Positions 23,037 through 30,778 of a DNA stretch of 35,795 nt are shown here, piece after piece. Position 1 is the first letter of the stretch. Each line of letters opens with the position of its first letter. The position numbers and the translations under genes are program-made. Below the pieces are notes generated by a model. It was not told where the DNA came from and ran no database searches. It saw only the letters and a list, made by a program, of their open reading frames with translations. Source of the stretch: Pseudonocardia autotrophica (GTDB lineage: Bacteria > Actinomycetota > Actinomycetes > Mycobacteriales > Pseudonocardiaceae); the NCBI RefSeq assembly GCF_000717175.1, contig NZ_JNYD01000045.1, positions 1 through 35,795 on the forward strand. The letters are read 5' to 3'.

Positions 23037-23780
23037 ATGGCAGAGAGGTTCGCGGGCAGGGTGGCCCTGGTCACCGGGGGAGGCTCCGGGATCGGAGCGG
23101 CCTGTTGCCGGATGTTCGCGGCGGCTGGGGCATCGGTCGTGGTCGCTGATCGGGATGCGGCGAGCGCCGCAGCCGTTGCCGCGGAGCTGACGGGCCCCGC
23201 CGAGGCGGTGCAGGTCGATGTGCGTGATCCCGCCGCCGTCGAGGCCGTGGTCGGGCGCGTGGTGGAGCGCTTCGGGGCCCTCGACGTCGCGGTCAACAAC
23301 GCCGGGATCAGCGGCAGTGGTACGCCGATCCACGAGATCGACCGCGAGGTGTGGGAGCGGATCCGCTCGGTCAACTACGACGGCGTGTTTCACTGCCTGC
23401 AGAGCGAGCTCCGTGTCATGGTGCCCCGTGGCTCGGGTGCGATCGTCAACGTCGCGTCAGTGATGGGCGCCGTGTCGGGCCGCGGTTCCGCGGCGTACGT
23501 GGCCTCCAAGCACGGAGTCGTCGGGTTGACCCGCGCGGCGGCGATGGACGTCGCGGACACCGGGGTCCGGGTGAACGCGGTCGGGCCCGGCTACATCGAC
23601 ACGCCGCTGCTGTCCGCGGCGACCCGTGACCGCCTGGACGCAGTGGTCGCCGACCATCCCGTGGGCAGGCTCGGCACGCCCGAGGAGATCGCGAGCGTCG
23701 TCGGGTTCCTCGCCTCGGCCGATGCGTCATTCGTCACCGGGGCGCTCTACCTGGCCGACGGAGGCTACACCACTCACTAG
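23037..23780 (+). CDS. Classical SDR oxidoreductase
   Basis: 247 aa. TGGGSGIG at 13-20, D38 after the second strand (suggesting NAD preference), NNAG at 87-90, and the catalytic S141, Y154, K158 in AYVASKHG. It probably interconverts a secondary alcohol and ketone. The ATG at 23037 has GGTGAG upstream; a GTG at 23010 would put operator E inside the coding region. It is followed after 9 bp by a second SDR in the same operon. Confidence 0.92.
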   Translation: MAERFAGRVALVTGGGSGIGAACCRMFAAAGASVVVADRDAASAAAVAAELTGPAEAVQVDVRDPAAVEAVVGRVVERFGALDVAVNNAGISGSGTPIHEIDREVWERIRSVNYDGVFHCLQSELRVMVPRGSGAIVNVASVMGAVSGRGSAAYVASKHGVVGLTRAAAMDVADTGVRVNAVGPGYIDTPLLSAATRDRLDAVVADHPVGRLGTPEEIASVVGFLASADASFVTGALYLADGGYTTH

Positions 23781-23789
23781 GAGACGATT

Positions 23790-24536
23790 GTGGACGGACT
23801 GTCCGGCGTGGTGGTCGTGACCGGTGCCGGTGGCGACATCGGACGGGCGACGGCGACCCTGCTGGCGGCCCGCGGTGCCCGGATCCTCGCCGTGGACCTG
23901 GCGGGGGACGCCGCGGAGGCGACCGCGTCCGTGATCCGGGACGCTGGCGGCCACGCGACCGCGATGGTCGCGGACGTGACCGACCCCGCCCAGGTGCGGG
24001 CCTACGCGCTGCGGGCCGCCGAGCTCGGCCCGATCACCGGGTTCTTCAACAACGCCGGCGTCGAGGGTCGCGTGGCCCCGCTGGGCGAGATGACCGTCGA
24101 GAGCTTCGACGCCGTGTTCGCAGTGAATGTCCGAGGGGTCTTCCTCGGCCTGTCGGCGCTGCTCCCGGTTCTGGAGAGCGGGGGAGCGGTGGTCAACACC
24201 GCGAGCTCGGGCGGCCTGCGCGGCTCGCCCGGCATGTCCGCGTATGTGGCTTCGAAGCACTCGGTCGTCGGCCTGACGAAGGTGGCGGCTCTCGAGTCCG
24301 CGGCACGGGGCATCCGGGTGAACGCCGTCTGTCCCAGCGGTGTGGACGGCCGGATGATGGACTCGCTCGACGCCCAGCGCGCCGCGGCCGGGGTGCGGCC
24401 GGTGGAGGCCGAGCGCATGGGCAGGCGGGCCACTCCGCAGGACGTGGCCGGTGCCGTCGCCTACCTGCTTGGTCCGGACAGCGGCTTCGTCAACGGCACC
24501 ATGCTCTCGGTCGACGGGGGCAAGACCGCGGGCTGA
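23790..24536 (+). CDS. Classical SDR oxidoreductase
   Basis: 248 aa, GTG start preceded by AGGAGACGATT. TGAGGDIG at 11-18, D36 in LAVDLAGD (NAD-type), FNNAGVEG near 86-93, and a catalytic triad with S139, Y152, K156. Related to, but clearly distinct from, the preceding SDR; the pair may act on successive or stereoisomeric alcohols (inference). Last intact gene before the remnant zone at 24573-24991. Confidence 0.92.
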   Translation: MDGLSGVVVVTGAGGDIGRATATLLAARGARILAVDLAGDAAEATASVIRDAGGHATAMVADVTDPAQVRAYALRAAELGPITGFFNNAGVEGRVAPLGEMTVESFDAVFAVNVRGVFLGLSALLPVLESGGAVVNTASSGGLRGSPGMSAYVASKHSVVGLTKVAALESAARGIRVNAVCPSGVDGRMMDSLDAQRAAAGVRPVEAERMGRRATPQDVAGAVAYLLGPDSGFVNGTMLSVDGGKTAG

Positions 24537-24572
24537 GCGCCCCCACGCTCGGTGGGAGGCGGGCTGGGCCGG

Positions 24573-24866
24573 TCAGCGCGCCAGCCCGCGGCCTTGGCGG
24601 CGAGCTCGGTGCGCGAGGGGCCAGCCGGTAGCGGCCAGGAGCCTGCTCACGTACTTCTTGACCGTGTCCTGGCGCAGGTGCAGGGCGTGGCCGATCTCGG
24701 CGTCGTCAGTCCTCGGGGACGAGGTCGGTGAGCTCCCGCTGGCGTCGGGTCAGCTCCAGGCGCGGAGCTCCGGCGGAGGAGCCGGCCGCGACCGAGCGGG
24801 CGACGTGCGGCAGGTGCCGGGCGAGCATCCTGATCGACCGCAGGTCGATCAGGCTGAGTGCCTCCG
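24573..24866 (-). pseudogene. LuxR-type regulator, C-terminal remnant
   Basis: Reading the minus strand gives LELTRRQRELTDLVPED and a stop. One frame over it continues as DDAEIGHALHLRQDTVKKYV and SRLLAATG, then after a further shift SRTELAAKAAGWRAD. Together these spell a LuxR-family HTH with at least two frameshifts. No N-terminal sensor domain remains beyond LSLIDLRSIRMLARHL. Too short for any intact gene. Confidence 0.72.
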
Positions 24867-24991
24867 GGTTCGTGTAGGTCGCTGCCGCAGATGCCGTTGT
24901 ATGGGGAGGGCGACCTCATCGGGGCCAGGGTGGGGCTCCCCGAGCTCCTCTGGTCGAAGGTCGGGCCGTCCGTGGTAGACCCATGCGTGCA
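24867..24991 (-). pseudogene. Zinc alcohol dehydrogenase, N-terminal remnant
   Basis: From an ATG at 24991 the minus strand reads MHAWVYHGRPDLRPEELGEP and GPDEVALPI, the start of a medium-chain dehydrogenase. After a frame change it continues YNGICGSDLHE, the motif with the catalytic zinc cysteine. It then breaks off and runs into the LuxR remnant. The rest of the gene is missing. Confidence 0.68.
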
Positions 24992-25086
24992 TCGTCGCGC
25001 TCCTCTTGTCGGGCTCCCGGCGTCAGGGGCCGGACCCCGGGCGGGGGTAATGCACGGACGTGCACTGCCGGCCGTCGGGCCCGTCG

Positions 25087-25614
25087 TCATGCCGTCCGCA
25101 GTCCCGCGGCCAGCTCCTCGGCGGTCAACCGCGCGCCCAGCAGCTCCACGACGGGCAGCGCTCGCGCGGTGCGTCTCTGGTAGCGCGCGAAGTGCGGGGC
25201 CGCAGCGGCGATCGCCTGGAACAGAGCGTCCCGGTCGGCGCCCTCCGTGGGCCGGGCGACCGCGTCGAACGCCCGACCGTTGAGTTCCACGCCGACCTCG
25301 GGGGTGGCGAGCAGGTTGCGGTACCACTGGGGGTGCTCGTCCGATCCGCCGCGGGACGCGACCACGAGCAGGCGCCCGTCCACGACGAGGTAGGACGTCG
25401 GGACCGCGCGCGGGGAACCGGAACTCCGTCCGCGCACCGTCAGCACCAGCCGCGTCTTCCCGGAGTCCTCTCCGCGGACCTGGCCGTGCGCGCGCAGCTC
25501 GGCCACCACGGCGTCGTTGAAACCGCGCACGAAGTCGAGATCCGTGTCGAGGCCTCCGGTGAACGCGGCCTCCAGGCGTTCGACGCCACCGCGCGCGAGT
25601 GGCTCGTCCCACAT
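25087..25614 (-). CDS. Deazaflavin (F420)-dependent nitroreductase-type protein
   Basis: 175 aa with the DDN-like split beta-barrel fold: FVRGFNDAVVAELRAHGQV at the start, then LTVRGRSSGSPRAVPTSYLV, LLVVASRGGSDEHPQWYRNL, LATPEVGVELNG, and a closing region with PHFARYQRRTARALPVVEL. The family uses reduced F420 to reduce quinones, enones or nitro groups; F420 is an actinobacterial cofactor. The ATG at 25614 follows GAGGA by 7 nt. It lies 10 bp after the acyl-CoA synthetase stop, in the same operon. Confidence 0.88.
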   Translation of the reverse strand: MWDEPLARGGVERLEAAFTGGLDTDLDFVRGFNDAVVAELRAHGQVRGEDSGKTRLVLTVRGRSSGSPRAVPTSYLVVDGRLLVVASRGGSDEHPQWYRNLLATPEVGVELNGRAFDAVARPTEGADRDALFQAIAAAAPHFARYQRRTARALPVVELLGARLTAEELAAGLRTA

Positions 25615-25624
25615 CACGGCGTCC

Positions 25625-27181
25625 TCAGTGGACGGCGTGGTCGCGCTGGGCCCAGAACGGCGCCCGCAGCGACTGCTTGAGGATCTTCCCCGCTCCGGAG
25701 AGGGGCAGGGGCTCGGAGCGGACGTCCACCGTCCGCGGACACTTGTACCCCGCGATCATGGCGTGGCAGTGGGTGATGATCTCCTCGGCGGTCACCTCGT
25801 GCCCCGCTTGCGGCACCACCACCGCATGGACCGCCTCACCCCACCGCTCGTCGGGCACCCCGATCACCGCACACTCGGCCACCCGCGGGTCTGCGTAGAT
25901 CGCACGCTCGACCTCGCCGGAGTAGATGTTCTCGCCGCCGCTGACGATCATGTCCTTGAGCCGGTCGACGATCGTCACGAAGCCCTCGTCGTCCATCCGG
26001 GCCCCGTCCCCGGTGTGCAGCCAGCCGTCGCGCAGCACCGCCGCAGTCTCAGCCGGCTTGTCCCAGTAGCCGAGCATCACGACGGGGCCGCGGACCGCAA
26101 TCTCACCGACGGTGCCCCGCGGGACCTCCCTCCCGTCCGGGTCGACGATCCGGACCTCGGCTCCGACGGCGGCCCGTCCCGCCGTCCGCAGCTTGGTGGA
26201 CAACGGTCCGTCGAGGACGTGGTAGCGGCGGGGAAGGGCGGTGACCAGCGCGGTCGCCTCGGTGAGGCCGTACCCCTGGATCAGCCGCCAGCCGGGCAGA
26301 TCCTGCATGATCCGGCGCAGCAGCGTCTCGGGCATCGGGGAGGCGCCGTACTCGACGTCCCGCACGCTGGACAGGTCCCGGTCCGGGAACTCCGGGTGGT
26401 TCATCAGCATCGTGAGCATCGTCGGGACGAAGAGGCAGTAGGTGACGCGTTCGGCCTCGATCGTGCGCATGACCTCGACGGGCTCGAACTTCGGGACGAT
26501 CACGTGCGTGCCGCCCGCGAGGGTCAGCGCGTACAGCGGGGCGGTTCCCGCCATGTGGAAGAAGCCGGGGGAGTGCAGGTAGCGGGTCTCGTCGTCGAAC
26601 CGCAGCGTCGCGATCCACATCAGAGAACAGGACACGAGATTGCGGTGCGAGAGCATCACACCCTTGGCGCTCCCGGTGGTGCCGCCGGTGTAGCAGATCA
26701 GCGCGAGGTCGTCGCCGTGGCGCTCGGAGGCGGCCGCCTCGATCCCCGTGGTGGCGAGCGCGTCGTGGCTGGGCAGGTCGGCGGGGAGCCCGTCACCGAT
26801 CCCGACGACGGCGGGCCGGTCGCCGACCTCGGCGAGGAGGTCCTCGACGGCCGGGATGAAGGTCTGGTCCAGCACGACGACGGAGGGCCTGCAGTCGGCC
26901 AGCGCGCTCGCCAGCTCGCGAGCCGACCACCGGGTGTTCAGCGGCACGGCGACCCCGCCCGCCCAGGCGATCGCGAAGAGCAGCTCGGCGAACTCGTCGC
27001 TGTTGGCGGCCACGATCGCGACCCGGTCCCCGTCGGTCATGCCGATCTCGCGCAGCCCGCCCGCCGCGCGCCGCACCCGGTCGCCGAACTCGGCCCACGT
27101 GCGGGTGCGCCCGCGGAAGATCGTGGCCGGGTGCCCGGCACGCTGCTGGACCGCGCGGTCGAGGGCCTGGGTCAGTCGCAT
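25625..27181 (-). CDS. AMP-forming acyl-CoA synthetase
   Basis: 518 aa member of the ANL superfamily that activates a carboxylic acid with ATP and CoA. YTGGTTGSAKG at 164-174 is the phosphate loop. QGYGLTEATAL, GWLHTGDGARMD and IVDRLKDMIVSGGENIYS are the later core motifs. K499 in LSGAGKILK is the adenylation lysine. The ATG at 27181 follows GAGAGG; upstream in-frame starts run into the phosphotransferase gene. It lies between the phosphotransferase and the F420-type gene. The acid is unknown; medium-chain or aromatic acids are typical of this subgroup. Confidence 0.93.
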   Translation of the reverse strand: MRLTQALDRAVQQRAGHPATIFRGRTRTWAEFGDRVRRAAGGLREIGMTDGDRVAIVAANSDEFAELLFAIAWAGGVAVPLNTRWSARELASALADCRPSVVVLDQTFIPAVEDLLAEVGDRPAVVGIGDGLPADLPSHDALATTGIEAAASERHGDDLALICYTGGTTGSAKGVMLSHRNLVSCSLMWIATLRFDDETRYLHSPGFFHMAGTAPLYALTLAGGTHVIVPKFEPVEVMRTIEAERVTYCLFVPTMLTMLMNHPEFPDRDLSSVRDVEYGASPMPETLLRRIMQDLPGWRLIQGYGLTEATALVTALPRRYHVLDGPLSTKLRTAGRAAVGAEVRIVDPDGREVPRGTVGEIAVRGPVVMLGYWDKPAETAAVLRDGWLHTGDGARMDDEGFVTIVDRLKDMIVSGGENIYSGEVERAIYADPRVAECAVIGVPDERWGEAVHAVVVPQAGHEVTAEEIITHCHAMIAGYKCPRTVDVRSEPLPLSGAGKILKQSLRAPFWAQRDHAVH

Positions 27182-27191
27182 CGCACACCTC

Positions 27192-28202
27192 TCAGGGGTT
27201 GGGCAGCAGCTCGGCGAGTCGCCGGTGGGAGCGGTTGCCGGTGCGCACCGGGGCGTCGGGCGCAAGCGCGCCGTAGCGCACCCGTTCGGCGAGGTGCAGG
27301 TCCATCAGGACGGCGACCTTGTAGGCCGCGAACAGCCGGTGCCAGGCGAGGTCGCGGACCGGGCGGCCCGTGCGGGCGGACCAGCGGTCCCACACCTGGG
27401 CCTCGGTGAGGAAGCCGGGCAGCACGGGGTCGACCTCGCCCATGGCGCGCAGCCGGTTCATCTCGTTCATCCAGGCGACGTCGAACTCGGGGGCCCCCGT
27501 TCCGGCTAGCTCCCAGTCGAGCATCGCGGTGATCCGGAAGTCGTCGCCGACCATGGTGTTGGCGGGTCGGGCGTCTCCCCACAGCAGCACCGGTGCGGGG
27601 TCGGGCCCGGGGAGAGTGGTCGCGAGGACCTCCGCGGCCCGCGTGACGACACCGTCCCCCGGCGGCGCGGGGACGTCGGCGACCTGGTCGAGCAGACCCG
27701 TGCACCAGGCGAGGTGATCGCCCGGGCCGGGTCCGATGGGCAACCCGTCGAGCGCGGGGATCCCGTGCAGGTCCGCCACAAGGTCCACCAGTCCCGTGGA
27801 GTAGGTCCGCTGGGCCGTGGGGTCTGCGTCGTGGAGGAACCCGGCCGCGGTGAACGGTGGTCTCCCGTCGGGCGGGACCCGCCCAGCGACGTGGTCCATG
27901 ACGTACGCGGGCCGGCCCAGGTGCCGCCCGTCCAGGTCGGTCGCCACCACGGTCGGCACCGGTAGGCCGTGGGCGCGAATGTGGTGCAGGCAGCGGACCT
28001 GCATGTCGAGGTCGTGCACCGCGAACATGCCCCGGGACCGGGGCGCGGCGCGCAGGACGAGCCGGGACCCATCCGCCTCGAACACCACGGTCTCGGCGGA
28101 GTAGCCCGCCTCGGGCGCCGCCTCGATCCGCACCGTGGCGCAGCCCAGCAGGGCCCGTAGCCCGTCGGCGTCGGCGCGGCGCGGGTCTACCGTCGCCGTC
28201 AT
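27192..28202 (-). CDS. APH/ChoK-type phosphotransferase
   Basis: 336 aa protein-kinase-like fold. VVFEADGSRLVLRAAPRS holds the nucleotide lobe. LLWGDARPANTMV is the Brenner motif (HGD replaced by WGD) and AMLDWELAGTGAPEFDVAW the metal-binding DxE-type segment. Relatives sit next to acyl-CoA dehydrogenases and synthetases in actinobacterial catabolic loci, where they are thought to phosphorylate a hydroxylated intermediate; their substrates are mostly unknown. ATGA overlap with the upstream gene and an 11-bp gap to the synthetase show a tight operon. Confidence 0.87.
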   Translation of the reverse strand: MTATVDPRRADADGLRALLGCATVRIEAAPEAGYSAETVVFEADGSRLVLRAAPRSRGMFAVHDLDMQVRCLHHIRAHGLPVPTVVATDLDGRHLGRPAYVMDHVAGRVPPDGRPPFTAAGFLHDADPTAQRTYSTGLVDLVADLHGIPALDGLPIGPGPGDHLAWCTGLLDQVADVPAPPGDGVVTRAAEVLATTLPGPDPAPVLLWGDARPANTMVGDDFRITAMLDWELAGTGAPEFDVAWMNEMNRLRAMGEVDPVLPGFLTEAQVWDRWSARTGRPVRDLAWHRLFAAYKVAVLMDLHLAERVRYGALAPDAPVRTGNRSHRRLAELLPNP

Positions 28203-29245
28203 CGGACCAGGACCGCCGGTGCGTAGCGGTAGGCCGGGCTGCGGGTGTGGGCGAACTCGAACACACCGGAACCCTCGGTGCGGGTGCCGTCCTCCACACG
28301 CACGTAGGCGGCGAGACGGTCGGTCAGCGGGTAGCCCATCGCTCGTGGGACGCGCGCGGGGTCCGCGAGGTCCCAGCGGTCGTGCTCGACGACCAGGCCG
28401 CCGTGTCGCACCCCGTGGAAGCTCCCGTAGCCCGCCCCGGCGAGGAAGCCGCCGCGGGTCGCAGCCGGGTCCACCTCGAGCGCGATCTCGCGGCCGCTGC
28501 GCGTGCTCACCTCGAGCCGACCCGGGAGGGCCTCGAGGTCCTCGGCGAACCGCAGGTCGTGGCCCGCGTCGACGATCGGGTCCACCGATCCGTCCGTTCG
28601 CAGGACGGCGCCGTCGAGCAGGGTGGGCCGGTTCTTGCGGTCGAGATCGTGCATGAAGGCGATCGACTCGTCCACGAACTGGGCCTGGACCCACAGGTGC
28701 AGGCCCTGGCGGGCGGTGGCGGGTCGACGGCCGCGGGACCGGTCCCGCTGGCCCGTCCAGCGGTCCACGGTGTGTCGGCTGCCGTCGATCTCGATCCAGC
28801 CGGAGTGGCGCCCGGACTGGAACGCGTGGTCGAACTCCAGCATCGTGCCTGCGCCGTCGTCGAGGCGCACCGGGGCGCACTCCCAAGGCGCGGTGCGCGC
28901 GGTCCAGGTGAGGTCGCAGGCGAGGCCGGACTCGTTGGGCGACAGGCGGACGCGCCACGTCCGCAGTGGCTCGACGGTCTCCCAGAACAGCGGTCCGACG
29001 GCGGTGGGCAGGTCGCCGGGCCCCGCGGGCGCCGACACGCGCAGGTTGATCTGCTCGCCGCCGGTGACCACCACCGCGTAGCCGTCGACGACGTCCTCGC
29101 CGGGGTAGACACCCGCGCCCACCATGAAGAAGGGCGTGCTCGATCCCGCGTGCGCGTTGACGTAGAAGCGGTCGAACCACCGGGGTGGCAGGCCGCGGCG
29201 TCGTGTGCTGCTGAGGGCATCGTCCTGCACGGTGGTCAGGGACAT
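28199..29245 (-). CDS. Uncharacterised DUF7064/DUF7065-like (lipocalin-type) protein
   Basis: 348 aa, beta-rich, no signal peptide or membrane segment. RWFDRFYVNAHAGSSTPFF, GVYPGEDVVDGYAVVVTGG, WRVRLSPNESGLACDLTW and a late GVRHGGLVVEHDRWDL match a family common in mycobacteria and relatives that resembles AttH/CrtC lipocalin-like hydratases (recognised by eye). The ATG follows GGAGGAGGAA. First gene of the minus-strand operon to 25087. Its role may be binding or hydration of a hydrophobic substrate; this is speculative. Confidence 0.7.
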   Translation of the reverse strand: MSLTTVQDDALSSTRRRGLPPRWFDRFYVNAHAGSSTPFFMVGAGVYPGEDVVDGYAVVVTGGEQINLRVSAPAGPGDLPTAVGPLFWETVEPLRTWRVRLSPNESGLACDLTWTARTAPWECAPVRLDDGAGTMLEFDHAFQSGRHSGWIEIDGSRHTVDRWTGQRDRSRGRRPATARQGLHLWVQAQFVDESIAFMHDLDRKNRPTLLDGAVLRTDGSVDPIVDAGHDLRFAEDLEALPGRLEVSTRSGREIALEVDPAATRGGFLAGAGYGSFHGVRHGGLVVEHDRWDLADPARVPRAMGYPLTDRLAAYVRVEDGTRTEGSGVFEFAHTRSPAYRYAPAVLVR

Positions 29246-29300
29246 CGGCGTTCCTCCTCCTGGGGCGGCGACGGCGCGATCCCAAGCTTTAACCGATGGT

Positions 29301-29330
29301 AGAATAAGCAGTTCGCCGGAACCGTGTCAT
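29301..29330 (-). promoter_or_regulatory. Promoter of the 29245-25087 operon
   Basis: On the minus strand ATGACA (29325-29330), an 18-bp spacer and TATTCT (29301-29306), in an AT-richer patch unusual for this window. No TetR- or GntR-type motif overlaps it. Confidence 0.5.
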
Positions 29331-29335
29331 CCATC

Positions 29336-29364
29336 TTGACGCCCGCCCCCCGAGCTGCGATGTT
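29336..29364 (+). promoter_or_regulatory. Promoter of the SDR-cupin-ADH operon
   Basis: TTGACG (29336-29341), a 17-bp spacer and GATGTT (29359-29364). The GntR-type motif begins at the last base of the -10 and would cover the start point near 29371. Confidence 0.52.
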
Positions 29365-29373
29365 TGGCGCCAA
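29364..29373. promoter_or_regulatory. GntR-type operator motif, site 6
   Basis: TTGGCGCCAA, a perfect 10-bp palindrome one base from TTGGAGCCAA. GGCGACAAT follows at 29379-29387. It is placed over the predicted start point of the 29406 operon. Confidence 0.58.
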
Positions 29374-29405
29374 TTTAGGCGACAATAGCCGGTTCCGGGG
29401 AAGGC

Positions 29406-30224
29406 GTGGTGAGCGGTGTGGACGGTCTCATAGCCGTCGTGACGGGTGCGGGCGGGGGCATCGGCTCCCGCACGGCCGAGCTGCTCGCCGCGCGCGGCGC
29501 CCGGGTCGTCGCGGCGGACATCGCGGTCGACTCCGGGGAGGCCGTGGTCGAGCGCATCAGGTCGGCCGGCGGCGACGCGGTCTTCGCGTCGTTCGACGCC
29601 CGGGACGAGGCCTCGGTCGCGGCCCTGCTCGACGGTGCGGTCGCCCGGTACGGCCGGCTCGACCTGCTGCACAACAACGCCGCAGGCACCCACCTCTACG
29701 CCGGGGACACCGCACCCGGTGAGATCGACCCCGAGCAGTGGGACCGGATCCTGGAGCTGAACCTGCGGAGCGTGCTGCTGGGTTGCAAGCACGCGGTGCG
29801 GCACATGGCGGCCGCGGGCAGCGGGGTCATCCTGAACATGTCCTCGACCCGCGCCGTGGCCGGTGCGCTGGACCTCGCGGCCTACGGTGCGTCGAAGGCG
29901 GGCGTCGAGTCGCTGACCAGGTACGTGGCGACGGCCTACGGCAAGAAGGGCGTGCGCTGCAACGCGATCCGGCCGGGTCTGATCGTCACGCCGCAGTCCG
30001 CCGCCCTCCACGCGGGGGGCGATGGGCACGAGAAGCTCCTCCGGCACGTGCTCCTGCCCTACCCGGGCAGCCCGGACGACATCGCCGAGCTCGTCTGTTT
30101 CCTCGCCTCGCCCGCCGCCCGCTACATCACCGCGCAGACGATCACCGTCGACGGCGGGATGCTCAGCCACCAGCCCTTCCATGCCGACGCGGTCGACGCC
30201 GCCGACTCCCCGGGAGAACGATGA
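29406..30224 (+). CDS. Classical SDR oxidoreductase
   Basis: 272 aa. TGAGGGIG near 13-20, NNAAG near 90-94, S147, Y160 and K164 in AYGASKAG. An alcohol dehydrogenase or ketoreductase of the pathway is expected. The start lies in a GTG-GTG pair: 29406 is 1 nt from GGGGAAGG, while 29409 gives a better 4-nt spacing, so the true start may be one codon later. The stop overlaps the cupin ATG (ATGA). Confidence 0.9.
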   Translation: MVSGVDGLIAVVTGAGGGIGSRTAELLAARGARVVAADIAVDSGEAVVERIRSAGGDAVFASFDARDEASVAALLDGAVARYGRLDLLHNNAAGTHLYAGDTAPGEIDPEQWDRILELNLRSVLLGCKHAVRHMAAAGSGVILNMSSTRAVAGALDLAAYGASKAGVESLTRYVATAYGKKGVRCNAIRPGLIVTPQSAALHAGGDGHEKLLRHVLLPYPGSPDDIAELVCFLASPAARYITAQTITVDGGMLSHQPFHADAVDAADSPGER

Positions 30225-30778
30225 TCCACGAGATGCGCAGGGCCGTGACCGGGATCGACCGCGGCCGGTCGGTGTTCACCGACACCGGGGTCGTCCCGGC
30301 GACCGAGGCAGACCTCTACCCGGGGGCCACGTACTGGCTGGTCTGGGGCACCGAGGACGGGCTGCCGATCGTCGGTCCGGACGCCGAGCCGGTCCACCGC
30401 CCGTTCTTCCCGGCGCCGGGGGGCACACGGGCCATCGCGGTCCGCTTCGCACCCGGCATCGAGGCGGGCTCGGGCGCCGGCGGCGACACCGATTCGGAGG
30501 TGCTGGCCGCGATGCGCGCGGACGCCGAGGCGAAGTTCCCCGGCCTGTTCGACGCGCACGCCGCCGATCCGACCGACCCGGCCTTCCACACCACCGACAC
30601 CGTCGACTACGCCTTCGTCGCCGAGGGCGAGATCGTCCTGAAGGTCGACGGCGGTGTCGAGGAGATCCTGCGTCCCGGTAGCTTCGTCGTGCAGCGGGGG
30701 ACCAGGCATGCCTGGGAGAACCGCTCGACGGAGCCGGCGCTGGCAATCTTCGTGATCGTGGGGGCCGAGCGCCGATGA
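30221..30778 (+). CDS. Cupin-domain protein
   Basis: 185 aa. The cupin barrel is C-terminal (about 120-183): VDYAFVAEGEIVLKVDGG, LRPGSFVVQRGTRHAWEN and ALAIFVIVGA. The first cupin motif lacks the usual HxH and has only D/Y at that position, so a mononuclear metal site is doubtful; H at GTRHAW is kept. The N-terminal 100 residues (ATYWLVWGTEDGLPIV) are typical of a catabolic cupin group of unknown activity. Overlaps both neighbours by ATGA. Confidence 0.85.
   Translation: MIHEMRRAVTGIDRGRSVFTDTGVVPATEADLYPGATYWLVWGTEDGLPIVGPDAEPVHRPFFPAPGGTRAIAVRFAPGIEAGSGAGGDTDSEVLAAMRADAEAKFPGLFDAHAADPTDPAFHTTDTVDYAFVAEGEIVLKVDGGVEEILRPGSFVVQRGTRHAWENRSTEPALAIFVIVGAERR

Noticed and set aside
24541..24556. 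Small CCCAC/GTGGG hairpin after the second SDR as a terminator
   Set aside because: Only five base pairs, no T-run; too weak to list.
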